From positions 62,001 to 126,000 of the forward strand of contig NZ_RQEY01000026.1 of NCBI RefSeq assembly GCF_004770105.1: DNA of 64,000 nucleotides, read 5' to 3'. This document shows positions 1-10,372 of the stretch, piece after piece; position 1 is the stretch's first letter, and each line of letters opens with the position of its first letter. The notes beneath the pieces were generated by a model. The model saw only the letters and a program-made list of their open reading frames with translations, ran no database searches and was not told where the DNA came from. The stretch is from Leptospira andrefontaineae. Its GTDB lineage: Bacteria; Spirochaetota; Leptospiria; Leptospirales; Leptospiraceae. A program made the translations under genes and the position numbers.

Positions 1-348
1 TAATATAGGTGCAAATCCATCAAAAACCAGGAAACAGGTTTCGTCCCATTCCGGATCTCCAGTTCTGGAATCTGGGAGTGAATCACAGATCTTAGAGAAA
101 AATTCGGCTTCTGATCTTGATTCTATAATTATAAAATCAGAATATTCTAATTGACTGATTATCTTTTTGGATTCTTCGGCCGGTCCGAGTTTACGATTGG
201 AATAAACTCGGATCCCTTTTAGGACAGAAGATAATTTTTTAAGCGTAAGTTCTAAATAACGAAGCTGGTTCCCCTGATCTATATTTCCTTTTACGGATAT
301 AAGATCTTCTTTTAGATAAAATACGATAGCTTGGGGAGGATATTTCAT
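1..348 (-). CDS. N-terminal part of an unidentified protein, cut by the window edge
   Basis: An open frame starts with ATG at 348 and runs leftwards without a stop to base 1, giving at least 116 residues. The protein begins MKYPPQAIVFYLKED and has alternating hydrophobic strands, including YSDFIIIESRS and a final CFLVFDGFAPIL. It is soluble, with no signal peptide. The closing VFDGFAPI pattern is what one might see in a nucleotidyltransferase-like alpha/beta domain. The N-terminal part of leptospiral radical-SAM 'spiro-SPASM' proteins is one possibility, but that is a guess from memory. It lies 36 bases beyond the stop of the SurA-like gene on the same strand and may be the last gene of a lysC-surA-like operon. 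Confidence 0.6.
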   Translation of the reverse strand, partial: MKYPPQAIVFYLKEDLISVKGNIDQGNQLRYLELTLKKLSSVLKGIRVYSNRKLGPAEESKKIISQLEYSDFIIIESRSEAEFFSKICDSLPDSRTGDPEWDETCFLVFDGFAPIL

Positions 349-384
349 ATTATAAGGAATTTGTTTCGCTTAAGATTTCCGAAC

Positions 385-1446
385 TTAATCCAAGTTCAAG
401 GTTTCTTGTTGGTCCGGGATCTTATTCTCTTTTTTATAAGCTTCGTCGAAGATCTGTATCGGCACGGTGGATCTGGATTCTCTTACCCATTTCATAAAAT
501 TTTCATCTTCTTTTTCGCGGCTGAGAAGATTCACGATACCTTGGCGAACGTTTTCTAAAGGAGTAGGCCTTTTACCTTCTACCTTAACGATACAATAACG
601 CTTTCTTTCGTCTCTGAATACTTCCGAAACTGAACCAACAGGTATAGTTGATAATGCTACTGCAACGGAACGATTCGTTTTATATAATTCGAAAGAAGAA
701 ACCCAATCCATAAGCCCTTTTCTGGCTCTTAAGTTTGCATCCGTATTTCTTGGGGAACCTGCGATCAGGCCGAAAGAAGCCGGATCGGATAAGACATTCT
801 TTTTGATCTCGCTTGCTTCTTTATGTATCCTGGATTCTTCCGTGATGGAATCATTATTAGGAGAGATTGCGATCTGTCTATATTGGACTTCGAATCCTAC
901 CTTCTCTCTATTTTGGGCATACCAGGATCGGATATCTTTATCAGAAGGTGGATGGTTCGGCACCTTGTATTGCATTAACTGAGTTTTTTTGATCTGGTAA
1001 GGAAGTTCCGTATACCAAAGTTCATAAGACATTCCGGCGCTAGACTCGACCGCCTTTTCGAATTGTTTACGAGAAGTGACCCCCATAAACTCCATTCTTT
1101 TTTCGATCTCGCTTTCTAATCTTTTTTCATTCACTTGGATGGATTCGTCTTCTGCGATTGAATCCACTACAGCTCTATCGATCAAAAAATCTATGATACG
1201 AGTACGTAGAGATTTTCTCATGTCCTCGTTTTTGAGATACTTAGTATTGGAAAGTTTTTGGTATTTATCTTGGGCATCGTCGAAATCCAATTCGCTGATG
1301 GATTGGTTTCCAACGGTTGCAATGATCTTATTTAAGGACTCGGCGGGACGGATCTCTGAAGTGAATACACTTAGAGAAACTATACCGGAGAATAAGGCGA
1401 GTTTACGCGAAAATGAGGCAGAGGATCCGGGAAAAATTCCTAACAC
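385..1446 (-). CDS. SurA-like periplasmic peptidyl-prolyl isomerase/chaperone
   Basis: The 353-residue protein has an N-terminal hydrophobic export segment ([13 protein letters not shown], about residues 16-28). A SurA_N-type helical domain follows ([19 protein letters not shown] through [15 protein letters not shown], about 40-110), then a parvulin-like region ([31 protein letters not shown], about 190-310). Proteins of this plan escort unfolded outer-membrane proteins across the periplasm. Rotamase activity cannot be judged by eye. The start is a GTG at 1446 with only a weak upstream GGGAG, so the start is uncertain. It lies 31 bases behind lysC on the same strand and is probably co-transcribed with it, an unexpected pairing. 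Confidence 0.75.
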   Translation of the reverse strand: MLGIFPGSSASFSRKLALFSGIVSLSVFTSEIRPAESLNKIIATVGNQSISELDFDDAQDKYQKLSNTKYLKNEDMRKSLRTRIIDFLIDRAVVDSIAEDESIQVNEKRLESEIEKRMEFMGVTSRKQFEKAVESSAGMSYELWYTELPYQIKKTQLMQYKVPNHPPSDKDIRSWYAQNREKVGFEVQYRQIAISPNNDSITEESRIHKEASEIKKNVLSDPASFGLIAGSPRNTDANLRARKGLMDWVSSFELYKTNRSVAVALSTIPVGSVSEVFRDERKRYCIVKVEGKRPTPLENVRQGIVNLLSREKEDENFMKWVRESRSTVPIQIFDEAYKKENKIPDQQETLNLD

Positions 1447-1477
1447 AGGGAAAAGGATGCTCCCGATCCTCTCTTGT

Positions 1478-2701
1478 TCAACCGTTTTTCGAAAGCCCGA
1501 ACGTCTCGTGGATCTTGTTTACGGCAGTTTCTGCATGAATTCTTGGGATTACGCAGGATATTTTGATCTCTGAAGTGGAGATCATTTCGATATTGATCTC
1601 TTTTTCTGCCAAAGCTTTGAACATTTGAGCAGCCACACCTACATGGGATTTCATTCCGATCCCAACTGCGGAAACGATAGAAATCTCCTCGTTGATCTCA
1701 GGCTTATTAGCTCCTTGAGAATTAGAGAAGGATTCCAAGATAGGAAGAGCCTGAACCAGGTCTTTTTTAGGAACTGTGAAAGATATAGTGTTTCTTCCAT
1801 TATAAGGAGAAGATTGAACGATCACATCCACAAGAATATCTTTGGAGCTTAAGTCTCCGAATAGAACTGCGGCAAGACCAGGTTTGTCAGGAACATCCGC
1901 GATTGTAATTCTGGCTTGGTCGTTTTTTGCGGTAACTCCGCTTACTTTCAATTTTTCCATAATTTTGTCCTCGTTTACAACCAAAGTCCCCGGATTATTA
2001 TTAAAACTGGAACGCACATGGATTACCACGTCGTAGTTCATTCCCAACTCAACACTTCTGGAATGAAGAACGCCGGCACCTAGGCTTGCGAGTTCCAACA
2101 TTTCCTCATAAGTGATTTGAGAATGTTTAGTGGCTTGGGGAACCACTCTTGGATCGGCGGTATAAACACCGTCCACATCCGTATAAATTTCACATTCTTT
2201 TGCGCCAAGTACAGCAGCTAACGCTACCGCAGAAGTATCCGAACCGCCTCTTCCTAAGGTAGTGATATTTTCGTTTTGGTCTATTCCTTGGAAACCTGCT
2301 ACGATCACAACGTTCCCTTCGTTTAACGCTGCATCTATTCTAGAACGATCCACTCCTTGGATCTTTGCATTGGAGAAGTTTCCGTCGGTGATCATTTTGA
2401 TCTGGGAACCTGTGAATGATTTTGCAGGAACTCCTGCGTCCCAAAGAGCCATTGCAAGTAGAGAAATAGAAACTTGTTCTCCTGTGGACAATAGCATGTC
2501 CATCTCTCTCTTTGGAGGATTTTTGGTGATCTTATCGGCTAGATCCACCAGCTCATCCGTCGTATGCCCCATTGCGGAAACGACTACGACAACATGGTTG
2601 CCTTCTTCATGATAACGTTTGATTCTTCCGGCTACATTCCGGATGCGATCAGGAGATCCAACAGATGTTCCCCCGTACTTTTGGACGATTATGTTTGCCA
2701 T
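1478..2701 (-). CDS. lysC: Aspartate kinase
   Basis: This enzyme phosphorylates aspartate, the first step towards lysine/diaminopimelate, threonine and methionine. The 407-residue length is that of a monofunctional, ACT-regulated aspartokinase. The N-terminal kinase motif KYGGTSVGS (residues 8-16), the mid-domain FQGID and [13 protein letters not shown] segments (about 137-160) and the [12 protein letters not shown] nucleotide-binding loop (about 174-185) are all present. A tandem ACT region fills about 265-400 ([17 protein letters not shown] and [19 protein letters not shown]), pointing to feedback inhibition by an end product. The ATG at 2701 opens directly onto the kinase motif. No leader peptide or riboswitch is visible, because the upstream space is shared with the divergent symporter gene. 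Confidence 0.95.
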   Translation of the reverse strand: MANIIVQKYGGTSVGSPDRIRNVAGRIKRYHEEGNHVVVVVSAMGHTTDELVDLADKITKNPPKREMDMLLSTGEQVSISLLAMALWDAGVPAKSFTGSQIKMITDGNFSNAKIQGVDRSRIDAALNEGNVVIVAGFQGIDQNENITTLGRGGSDTSAVALAAVLGAKECEIYTDVDGVYTADPRVVPQATKHSQITYEEMLELASLGAGVLHSRSVELGMNYDVVIHVRSSFNNNPGTLVVNEDKIMEKLKVSGVTAKNDQARITIADVPDKPGLAAVLFGDLSSKDILVDVIVQSSPYNGRNTISFTVPKKDLVQALPILESFSNSQGANKPEINEEISIVSAVGIGMKSHVGVAAQMFKALAEKEINIEMISTSEIKISCVIPRIHAETAVNKIHETFGLSKNG

Positions 2702-2789
2702 CGCTGCCTACCATCTTTTTGGGCTTGGAGCGGGGATCAAGATAAATCAAATCCGGAAGGCTGGAAAGAATCCTTGTTTTCAAGGAAAG

Positions 2790-4661
2790 TTGGCCGATCT
2801 TTATGGAGAGTTCTCCCATCTTTGGGAGAAGGGGGCCCCCATTTTTTCTCCTATCGATTGGTATCTAATCTTAGCTTATATTATTTTTGCTTTTTCGGTC
2901 GGGCTTCTTCTTTCCTCTAAGGCAGGAGAAAGTTTGAGTTCCTACTTTGTAGCGGACAGAAAACTTCCTTGGTGGTGGCTCGGAACTTCTATGGTGGCGA
3001 CGACCTTTGCCGCAGATACTCCTTTGGTCATCACAGGAATGGTTGCACTCGATGGGGTTGGCGGGAACTGGCTCTGGTGGAGTTGGGCGATCGGTTATTT
3101 GATCATTACCGTATTCTTTGCAGCTTCTTGGCGAAAGGCAGAAGTTCTTACGGATGTTGAATTTGTAGAATTACGTTACTCTGGAACAGGAGCAGTAATT
3201 CTAAGAGCTGCAAAAGCATTCTTCTTAAGTATTCTATTTAATTCCATCATATTGGGCTGGGTCTTTAAGGCAATGTCCAAGATCACCGCTCCTTTTTTAG
3301 ATTGGAATGTATTACTTGGCGCAGAAGTATTCGGATCTATCTCTGATGTTTGGCCGAGTTTTTTATTATTAGGAGATTTGAATACTACTCTTACCGTTCT
3401 TATTCTTTTCTCTGTTGTAGTTTTCTATAGCAGTATGGGCGGGATCCAAGGTGTGATCCTGACGGACTTATTCCAATTTGCTTTAGGGATTGGCGGTGCA
3501 ATTCTATTTGCGATCTTTGCGATCCAATATGTAGGCGGATTAGAAGGTCTTTATTCCAAATTAGAAACTTTGTATCCTGGAAAGTCAGAATCCATTATTT
3601 CTTTTTGGCCAAGGATAGGAGAAGAAGAACATGGACTTCCTCTTCAAGTTTTCCTAATATTCATCGGAGTTCAATGGTGGATACAATATCACTCGGACGG
3701 ATCCGGATACTTAGCACAAAGATTACATACTGCAAAAACTCCTAAAGATGCGGAACTAGGTTCTCTTTGGTTTAATATTGCAAACTTTATCTTACGCACC
3801 TGGCCATGGGTTTTAACAGGACTCGTATGTTTGGTTGTATTCCCGTTGCATGATGCAGACTTATTCCAAGCAGAAGGAGGAATCGTTCAATCCGATAGAG
3901 AGATTGCATATCCGATGCTTATGAAGATCGTTTTGCCTGCCGGATGTTTGGGATTTGTATTTGTAAGCTTGATGGCAGCATTTATGTCGACTGCAGATAC
4001 TCATATCAACTGGGGAGCCAGCTATTTAGTTAACGATCTATATTTAAGATTTCTAAAACCGGATGCAGGAAATAAACAAACCGTTATCGCTGGAAGGATC
4101 GCAGTGGTCTTGATGGCGGGGATCGCTATCTTAGTTGCGACTCAAATGAATTCAATTGCATCTGCTTGGAAATTTTTCTTAGCAATGGCCTCAGGCTTGG
4201 GTCTGCCACAAATCTTAAGATGGATCTGGTGGCGAGTTAATGCTTGGACAGAATTATCCGGAATGGGAACCGCCTTGGTCCTTTCATTAATTTTGTATAA
4301 AGTATATCCGGATGTAAATGCAGATTACCTTCTATTCTTTACCGCCTTAGGAAGTGTGATCGTTTCTATTTTAGTGACTTTTTTGACCGCTCCAGTTCCG
4401 GATAAAGTATTGGATGCATTTGTAACCAAATTACAACCTTTCGGTTTCTGGGGAAAATGGGGTGGAGTTTCCGCTCGCAAAAAATTCTATTCCAGGATCC
4501 GGATCTGGTTATTGGCGATCTTCTCCTTATACGCTTGGCTTTTTGGAATAGGGTATATTCTACAATTGAAATATGTATTAGGCGGTATTTTCCTTATCTG
4601 CGGAATAGTTTCAGGACTTATAGTTTTGAAGTTATGGGAAAAGAAGGATTCAGTTTCCTGA
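2790..4661 (+). CDS. Sodium:solute symporter family protein
   Basis: This is an integral membrane transporter of the SSS (LeuT-fold) family, coupling sodium entry to uptake of an unknown solute. The frame is open from 2619, but that stretch lies antisense to the start of lysC. A TTG at 2790 preceded by AAGGAAAG is the first start clear of lysC, and an ATG at 2691 is the alternative. The first helix ([21 protein letters not shown]) is followed by [30 protein letters not shown], the typical SSS helix 1 to helix 2 passage. Roughly 13 hydrophobic helices follow, with a [23 protein letters not shown] segment matching the conserved core. The substrate cannot be read from sequence. The 3' end overlaps the convergent DUF4442 gene by 44 bases. 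Confidence 0.85.
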   Translation: MADLYGEFSHLWEKGAPIFSPIDWYLILAYIIFAFSVGLLLSSKAGESLSSYFVADRKLPWWWLGTSMVATTFAADTPLVITGMVALDGVGGNWLWWSWAIGYLIITVFFAASWRKAEVLTDVEFVELRYSGTGAVILRAAKAFFLSILFNSIILGWVFKAMSKITAPFLDWNVLLGAEVFGSISDVWPSFLLLGDLNTTLTVLILFSVVVFYSSMGGIQGVILTDLFQFALGIGGAILFAIFAIQYVGGLEGLYSKLETLYPGKSESIISFWPRIGEEEHGLPLQVFLIFIGVQWWIQYHSDGSGYLAQRLHTAKTPKDAELGSLWFNIANFILRTWPWVLTGLVCLVVFPLHDADLFQAEGGIVQSDREIAYPMLMKIVLPAGCLGFVFVSLMAAFMSTADTHINWGASYLVNDLYLRFLKPDAGNKQTVIAGRIAVVLMAGIAILVATQMNSIASAWKFFLAMASGLGLPQILRWIWWRVNAWTELSGMGTALVLSLILYKVYPDVNADYLLFFTALGSVIVSILVTFLTAPVPDKVLDAFVTKLQPFGFWGKWGGVSARKKFYSRIRIWLLAIFSLYAWLFGIGYILQLKYVLGGIFLICGIVSGLIVLKLWEKKDSVS

Positions 4662-5151
4662 TATAAATTGTCTTTTTGACGATCGCGATTTTCTGTCCGT
4701 CCGGATCGAATACTTCTATAGAATAGATCCGGATCGTTTTTCTTTTAGCTCTACATTCTTCTTGGATGGATTTTATATCTTCGGGAGAAACTTCTATTTC
4801 TACTATGAGGTCTTGGTTACTTGCTTTTAGGAAATCAATCTCTGCGTTAGTATCTAAAACAAGGTATTCGGAGCCCAAATTTTCAGAAATGGAATATACA
4901 TACAGAGGATCTACGAATGCATAGATTGCTCCGCCAAAATGAAGTCCATTATAACCTTTGGTCTTATTATTAAATGGGAATCGGACTTTTAGTTTTAGAA
5001 GATCTTCGGATACAAATTCAAATCTCGGACCAAGTCTATGATAGACTGGCCAATTTTTTCGGATCATCCTATTAAATCTAAATAGTTTCCATTTTTTTAA
5101 TATTCTTTTGAAAGGACCGGCTTCCAAAGTGGAGAGGGATAATTGATACAT
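4618..5151 (-). CDS. DUF4442 / PaaI-like hotdog-fold protein, possible thioesterase
   Basis: The 177-residue cytosolic protein has a basic helical start ([44 protein letters not shown]). A hotdog core follows, with [29 protein letters not shown] (about 70-97), where the G-x-HFGG turn is the usual active-site region in DUF4442 proteins. It ends in beta strands typical of the fold. Such proteins hydrolyse or bind acyl-CoA thioesters, but the substrate is unknown. It overlaps the end of the convergent symporter by 44 bases, so the two genes may interfere transcriptionally. Upstream, 5152-5443 is a 292-base divergent promoter region with no further gene seen. Confidence 0.75.
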   Translation of the reverse strand: MYQLSLSTLEAGPFKRILKKWKLFRFNRMIRKNWPVYHRLGPRFEFVSEDLLKLKVRFPFNNKTKGYNGLHFGGAIYAFVDPLYVYSISENLGSEYLVLDTNAEIDFLKASNQDLIVEIEVSPEDIKSIQEECRAKRKTIRIYSIEVFDPDGQKIAIVKKTIYIRKLNPSFPITSKL

Positions 5152-5443
5152 ACTTTCCTCCTGTATGATAATGTCCTTTTCTGAAAATATTTAGTTTTAT
5201 GTCAAACTAAATGGGTCTGTTTGGATTCAGAACTTTTCCAGGATCAATCTAGTAGATTGAATCCTTTTGACGATTTGATGAAAATCCTAAGGTTTTAGGG
5301 TTAGAAACCTGTTCGGATCGAGGAGAAAAAAAGCTTTTCAGCTCAGGGCTTTCCGGTCAGTAAGATACGTTTCCGGAAAGAAAATCCGAGATCTTTCTCG
5401 GAGATAAAAATAATAAAACAGGTGTTATGTTAAGGAGAGAATC

Positions 5444-6325
5444 ATGCAACTAGGTGCAGTTGAAAAGGGGCTACTTCCGGCTCTTTTGGCAATCGTAATG
5501 CTCGGAATGGGTTTCGGGCTGGCAATCGGGGACTTTAAACGGATTTTTACAACTCCTCTCCAAACTTTGGTCGGTACCTTGGGTCATTTTGTGATCATGC
5601 CTTTAGCAGCATATGCAGTCGTATTGATTTTAGGTTTGGAATACGAAATCGCGTTAGGCGTCATTCTGGTAGGATCTTGTCCGAGCGGAACTACTTCTAA
5701 TTTGATCAATTATTTAGCGAAGGGTGATGTTGCTCTCGCAGTTGTGATCACTGCACTTTCTACACTTCTTTGTCCTTTGCTGACTCCAGTGATTGTTACA
5801 TTTTTTGGTTCCTTATTGGATCCGACCGGTTCAAGTTTAATGCAGATCTCTTTTGTGGAGATGCTTAAAACTGTCGTAGTGATTATAGTTCTTCCAATCT
5901 CCATAGGTATGGCGGTAAATTATAAGTTTCCGAATTTTGCTAAGAAGATAGAACTTCCTTATAAGATTTTTTCCATTTTGTTTTTGGTGTTTGTAATTGC
6001 TTTCGTAGCCTACAAGAACTGGGACAATTTGGTAGAGATGATCCTTTTAGTGGGACTTGCTGTTATTCTTCATAATACTTTCGGTTTTATAGCAGGTTAT
6101 TTTTTCCCTAAATTATTAGGGATTGCGGAGAAGCAGTCTAGAACAATCTCTATCGAAGTCGGGATCCAGAACACTACTTTGGGTATGACTCTCGCGATCC
6201 AATTTTTCGGTTCCAAGGTTGCTCTTCCATCCGCTATCTTTAGTATTTGGATGTATATTGCAGGGATCATGATTGCACTTTTCTGGGGCTATGTGGTGCC
6301 GGTTAAAGAAGAAAAAGCGGCTTAA
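5444..6325 (+). CDS. Bile acid:sodium symporter family transporter
   Basis: The 293-residue integral membrane protein of the BASS/SBF family has about nine or ten hydrophobic helices. The family signature is clear at residues 77-101 (GSCPSGTTSNLINYLAKGDVALAV), and the second crossover region is EVGIQNTTLGMTLAIQFFG near residues 238-256. Members couple sodium to uptake of organic acids such as bile acids, pyruvate or pantoate, and the leptospiral substrate is not known. The ATG at 5444 is fixed by a good ribosome site, AAGGAGAG, about six bases upstream. The gene stands alone between a divergent and a convergent neighbour. Confidence 0.9.
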   Translation: MQLGAVEKGLLPALLAIVMLGMGFGLAIGDFKRIFTTPLQTLVGTLGHFVIMPLAAYAVVLILGLEYEIALGVILVGSCPSGTTSNLINYLAKGDVALAVVITALSTLLCPLLTPVIVTFFGSLLDPTGSSLMQISFVEMLKTVVVIIVLPISIGMAVNYKFPNFAKKIELPYKIFSILFLVFVIAFVAYKNWDNLVEMILLVGLAVILHNTFGFIAGYFFPKLLGIAEKQSRTISIEVGIQNTTLGMTLAIQFFGSKVALPSAIFSIWMYIAGIMIALFWGYVVPVKEEKAA

Positions 6326-6342
6326 AGGTAGAATGAAAAAAA

Positions 6343-6366
6343 GAAGGCGGCAATATCACCGCCTTC
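6343..6366 (-). terminator. Intrinsic terminator of the pectinacetylesterase-like gene
   Basis: GAAGGCGG (6343-6350) pairs perfectly with CCGCCTTC (6359-6366) around an eight-base loop. On the minus strand the hairpin is followed by TTTTTTTC, so it is a good rho-independent terminator for the gene ending at 6376. On the plus strand no T-run follows, so it would stop the BASS transporter transcript only weakly. Confidence 0.75.
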
Positions 6367-6375
6367 TCCGAGAGA

Positions 6376-7785
6376 TCATAGTAGAAGATTAACTAACGCG
6401 AACCAGAAATTCGTTACGTTTGCATCATTCGGATTCACACTTTCAAAGAAACTTCTGAAAGTAGAACTTCCCAACAAATAATCATTGATGAAGGTTCCGA
6501 GCGTAATTCCGGTATTTTCAATCTCCGTTCCGGTAAATTCCACGATAGAAGTACAATGACTTTCGTTTATACTTCTGTAATACGGAATGAAATATTCTAG
6601 ATTCGGATATCTATCGTATTGAGCTTTTAAATTCTCAATATCCTGGGCCCAGAGAGTGGAAATGATATATTCCTTATCCGCAGGATTGTTTTCGTCCAAC
6701 CCATAGAATCTTGCATAAGAATACATGGAATAATTAGCATCCCTTCTGAATAGAGTGATCGCTAATTTATCATTCGGATATTTTTGAGCAAGAGCTTCGC
6801 TGATCTTTCCATAATCCGCACGAATATCCACGGAAGGGAAATCAGGTTGAGCCTTGCCGATAAAATATTCTGTATTCCAAGCATCTTTGATCTTTTGGTG
6901 CAAAGGAAATTGGTTCCCAAATCCAGGAGCGGGGAAGATAGGACCCGAATCATTCAATAGATAACTTTTAGAAGGACTTAAAGCTTTTCTAATGAAATGA
7001 TAATTGATCAGAGATCCTGCACCACCTGCGCTACATCCGGAAACGAGCATCTCTTTCGGTTTATTAAAATTATTCTTCAGCCAATTGATGACGAGCTCCA
7101 TATTCTTAGCGCCTACGTGTCGATAGGTGATCGGTGGATTCTGCCCGGTTGGATCCGAATAAGTCACTACCTTGTTTCCCGCATACACGTCTCCAGTGCA
7201 ATAGGGAAGGAAAACTTTGTTCCAATTAGAAGTTTTAACATTTTGTCCCGTAGGATGGTTTCTCAATATGATCGGAGAGATCACTGCATTCGGACTTCCG
7301 CCAGGAACATTCGGATCTATAAACGCTCCGAAATTCATATGGTTATCAGGAACCCCGTTTGGATTTGCAGCTCCTCTGATGCCTGTTTGTCCTGTGCAAC
7401 TTTCGTAATCCCAACAAGCTCCTCCCGGCTCCATATAGACTAGAAGTCGACTGGAATAGCCTAAGATCCAGTCAAGTATCCCGTCTGCACGATCCACGAA
7501 TATTTTGTAAGGTGTTCCATTACTACAAACTGCGCCTGGAATATACACCACATCATATGATCCATAGACAACACTTGTGAGATCGTCCAAAATATTTTGG
7601 GCTTTCGGATCCGTGTTATCTAATCCTGCCAGATTACCAGCTCCTTTTTCAGAGGTTTCTAAAAGTCCTCCTAATAAAGCCAGGTCTTGTGTATTGTTCG
7701 TATTTTGGTCCGGACTACAGTAGAATGACGTTACGGATAACGCTAGTACTATTCCTCCCAACCAAATTCTCTTCACATCTTTCAT
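6376..7785 (-). CDS. Pectinacetylesterase/Notum-family lipoprotein
   Basis: The 469-residue secreted esterase has a lipoprotein signal (ALSVTSFYC, lipidated Cys23) followed by a polar linker. The family core shows GGACWD (121-126), the serine nucleophile in SGCSAGG (Ser252), an acidic residue in LNDSGP (Asp279) and a histidine in ESHC (His410), the expected order of a pectinacetylesterase/Notum triad. Plant and bacterial members deacetylate polysaccharides and animal Notum removes a lipid from Wnt, so the substrate here is open. A GGAGG precedes the ATG by about ten bases. It is followed by an intrinsic terminator and its start lies 27 bases from the end of the histidine kinase gene, so read-through is possible. 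Confidence 0.85.
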   Translation of the reverse strand: MKDVKRIWLGGIVLALSVTSFYCSPDQNTNNTQDLALLGGLLETSEKGAGNLAGLDNTDPKAQNILDDLTSVVYGSYDVVYIPGAVCSNGTPYKIFVDRADGILDWILGYSSRLLVYMEPGGACWDYESCTGQTGIRGAANPNGVPDNHMNFGAFIDPNVPGGSPNAVISPIILRNHPTGQNVKTSNWNKVFLPYCTGDVYAGNKVVTYSDPTGQNPPITYRHVGAKNMELVINWLKNNFNKPKEMLVSGCSAGGAGSLINYHFIRKALSPSKSYLLNDSGPIFPAPGFGNQFPLHQKIKDAWNTEYFIGKAQPDFPSVDIRADYGKISEALAQKYPNDKLAITLFRRDANYSMYSYARFYGLDENNPADKEYIISTLWAQDIENLKAQYDRYPNLEYFIPYYRSINESHCTSIVEFTGTEIENTGITLGTFINDYLLGSSTFRSFFESVNPNDANVTNFWFALVNLLL

Positions 7786-7812
7786 TTTGATTTGCCTCCA
7801 GTTCTTAACTCC

Positions 7813-9219
7813 CTATTTCGCTTTTGATTGCGGAAATTCTAATACTACCTGGGCCCCTCCGAGTGTTTCGGAGTTACCTAGGCGGATACGTATTCCCATT
7901 CTATCTAATAACTTTTTAGCCAATGCGAGCCCGATCCCGCTGGAGGATTCGGAACCTGTTGGTTTTGCGGAGAGAATAGAAAATTCCCTAAACATGTCTT
8001 TTTCGTCTTGGGGTTGGAATCCTGGTCCTGAATCTTCTATTTTAATAATTAGAATTTTCTCATATGTTTCTGAGATAAGTTCACTTTTGAGAGAGATCTC
8101 CGAATTTTCAGGAGAGAATTTGGCGGCGTTACTTAATAAATTATCGAATACTCTATACAGTATCTGCGGATTTGCTTGGAAATAGAAATTATACTCTGAG
8201 AGTTTATCTTCTACTCTTATGTTCTTCGAGGAGAATAAGAAGTTTAGATTGCAGGTTACGGATTTTAATAATAATTCCGGATTTAATTTTTGGGTTTGGT
8301 TCTCGATCGTTTCTGTGTCTCCCGAACTTGCGAGATATAAAACATCTTCAATAGATTCTAAAATTTTACGGGAAGTCCTATCTATATGATCCAAAATTTC
8401 AGGAGGATCTGCATAAGAGGAGATGACCCGATTTGTAGGAATATAACTTGGCTCTCTTGTATAAAGCCCTACTAAACTTAAAATCCCTGTGACAGGGCTT
8501 TTCAGATCATGGATCGCTATCCTTAAAATTTCAGATTTTTTAATGGATTCCATTACCAATTTTCTGTTCAGATCACGGATGGATTGTTCTTTATGAAAAG
8601 AATTTACCTTAGTCAGAAAGCTGATCAGATCCAATAAAATGGTCATGACCATAGTGAAGAAAAAATTCTGGATCAAAAAGGACGAATTCTTTCCCAACCA
8701 AAACATAGCTGCGAAGAACACTGCGTAATTTGTGAAATAGATAACCTTCTTCGTTTTATCAGGATAACGGAGAAGTACTGCGATGCCTAATTGAGTAAAT
8801 GCGAATAGAGAAATATCCGTCCCGAACTGGAAGATCAGCAGGTTCATTGCTGTTCCTGCAGAAGTTAAAAATAATGTTCCTGCAACAGTGATCCATCTTC
8901 TACTATTTTCACTTTTAAGGATGGGAAAATTCAGTAGAGCTGTAAAAAGAAAACAACCTGGAATGAAAATAGAATTATATATTAAGAGAGGAAAGTATCC
9001 GGAGTTTTTTAGAAAGTCAGTCCAGTCGAGAACTGCAAAGGGGATATAAACTACGAATAAAAATGGGAAAAGATATCTGAGTATCAGATAGACTTCGAAG
9101 TAAGCGGAGCGGATAAATTCTTCGTTACTCCTTACTTCTCTCAGGATCTGAAAATGTTTCTTTATAAATAATATAAAGTTCTTGGTCCTAAATCGAATGG
9201 CAACATAGAAATGTTTCAC
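7813..9219 (-). CDS. Membrane sensor histidine kinase
   Basis: This 468-residue kinase has about six hydrophobic helices between residues 45 and 203 and almost no periplasmic domain, so it probably senses something in or at the membrane. A dimerisation/phosphoacceptor region carries His237 in IAIHDLKSPVTG. The ATP-binding domain has the N box NLLSNAAKF (Asn364), DSGPGF and the G-rich SSGIGLALAKKLLDRMG lid. Its GTG start overlaps the stop of the upstream response regulator by four bases (GTGA), so the two are translationally coupled. Pairing of a HisKA-type kinase with a LytTR regulator is less usual than a LytS-type partner. Confidence 0.9.
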   Translation of the reverse strand: MKHFYVAIRFRTKNFILFIKKHFQILREVRSNEEFIRSAYFEVYLILRYLFPFLFVVYIPFAVLDWTDFLKNSGYFPLLIYNSIFIPGCFLFTALLNFPILKSENSRRWITVAGTLFLTSAGTAMNLLIFQFGTDISLFAFTQLGIAVLLRYPDKTKKVIYFTNYAVFFAAMFWLGKNSSFLIQNFFFTMVMTILLDLISFLTKVNSFHKEQSIRDLNRKLVMESIKKSEILRIAIHDLKSPVTGILSLVGLYTREPSYIPTNRVISSYADPPEILDHIDRTSRKILESIEDVLYLASSGDTETIENQTQKLNPELLLKSVTCNLNFLFSSKNIRVEDKLSEYNFYFQANPQILYRVFDNLLSNAAKFSPENSEISLKSELISETYEKILIIKIEDSGPGFQPQDEKDMFREFSILSAKPTGSESSSGIGLALAKKLLDRMGIRIRLGNSETLGGAQVVLEFPQSKAK

Positions 9220-9944
9220 GGCAGACCTAAAATCTTATGATTTGAATTTTTGAATAATGAGAGAAGTTTACTTCCTTGGGATCGACTAACGGGAATACTG
9301 TGATCTGTATGAAGTAGGAGTCGGTAAGTAGTGGGTGTTTTGAATAAGATCTTTTTGACTTCTTCTAATCGGACCAAATAACTTCTGTGAGCTCTGAAAA
9401 ATCCGTGAGCTTCCAGATCTTTTTGAAGTTGGTCTAATGTTTTTCTAACCTTCTCTACATTTCCGTCTTTGGTGAATAGTCTAGCGTAGTTCCTTTCAGA
9501 TCTTGCGAATAGTATCTTCTCAGGTTCGATAAGATTGATCCCTTCTTCTCTTTTGAGTGGAATTCCTTTTGGAGAAAATAGATTCGGATGAGAGGAAAGG
9601 TATCTTTGGATAGAAATTCCGAATCTTTCTCTCGTGATAGGTTTTGGTAGGAAGTCCAACACTGAAAATTCGAATGCTTTTACAGCATTGTCTCTTTCAG
9701 AAGATACAATAATCGTTTGGAAAAAACTTCTGCTCTCGATTTCTAAAAGTTTAAAGCCGGTTTCTCCTTGGAGATTTATATCCAAGAATAATAGATCGAG
9801 CGGATTTTTGCGTATGAACTCAGCGGCGGATTCCGGATCGGAAACCGCATGGATACTTTGTATCCTTTCATTTAAAAATTCTTTCGCTAAAATTTCCAAA
9901 CAGCGAGAGGATAAATCATCATCTTCTACGATTAGGATTCGCAT
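9216..9944 (-). CDS. LytTR-family response regulator
   Basis: The receiver domain begins MRILIVEDDD and carries the phosphoacceptor Asp55 in LLFLDINLQG, with a Thr/Ser switch in TIIVSSERD and the conserved LPKPI. A C-terminal LytTR DNA-binding domain follows (ILFARSERNYARLFTKDG, GFFRAHRSYLVRLEEV, about 145-230). The frame is open to a TTG at 9980, but the receiver fold starts at the ATG at 9944, which I take as the start. It is the first gene of a two-gene operon with the kinase. LytTR proteins bind paired direct repeats, and none was located with confidence in the intergenic region upstream. Confidence 0.88.
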   Translation of the reverse strand: MRILIVEDDDLSSRCLEILAKEFLNERIQSIHAVSDPESAAEFIRKNPLDLLFLDINLQGETGFKLLEIESRSFFQTIIVSSERDNAVKAFEFSVLDFLPKPITRERFGISIQRYLSSHPNLFSPKGIPLKREEGINLIEPEKILFARSERNYARLFTKDGNVEKVRKTLDQLQKDLEAHGFFRAHRSYLVRLEEVKKILFKTPTTYRLLLHTDHSIPVSRSQGSKLLSLFKNSNHKILGLP

Positions 9945-10227
9945 ATGCGGGAGTTTACTCCAGGTTTTAAAACTAGTCAATTTATTAGGGACAAAGAGGT
10001 CGCATTGGGGGACGAATGGATCGTTTTATGTAAAACGAATGTTATTAATAACAGCTGGATTTTTTGTACAAATTCAGCGACAGATTGTTATACGTTATGC
10101 GAAATAGATGGAGATCGAAGAAGGTAATGAAATTATTTTGCAAGTAGAAATCATGTTGGAATTCCAACATAGATTGCAGGTGTAAAAATCGGTTGCTTTT
10201 TGTTGAGATTTGTGATACGGGCGATGT

Positions 10228-10264
10228 ATCGAAAGTTTTTACGTGTACCACCGTACCGGCCCCC
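10228..10264 (+). repeat. 37-bp direct repeat, first copy
   Basis: This stretch begins ATCGAAAGTTTTTACGTG and ends CCGTACCGGCCCCC. It is identical over 37 bases to 10373-10409, and the copies start 145 bases apart. It contains two GTACC words separated by ACC. Confidence 0.9.
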
Positions 10265-10372
10265 CCTTCGCAGCGACCCGTAGGGAGCGAGAAGACGACC
10301 GTTCCAACGAGTCGGTGACGGAGAGAATCGAGGTCATGCGAGCTTACAGATGAAATGAGCGCGATCCGTTTG

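Noticed and set aside
1076..1573. Long open frame opposite the SurA-like gene.
   Set aside because: It is antisense to a recognisable gene, its translation has no domain or normal composition, and it lacks a ribosome site. The same reasoning was used for other long antisense frames, such as those at 15497-15946 and 30318-30686.
1478..2950. A lysine riboswitch upstream of lysC.
   Set aside because: The lysC start faces the symporter gene at very short distance and the space is largely coding; no structured leader was seen.
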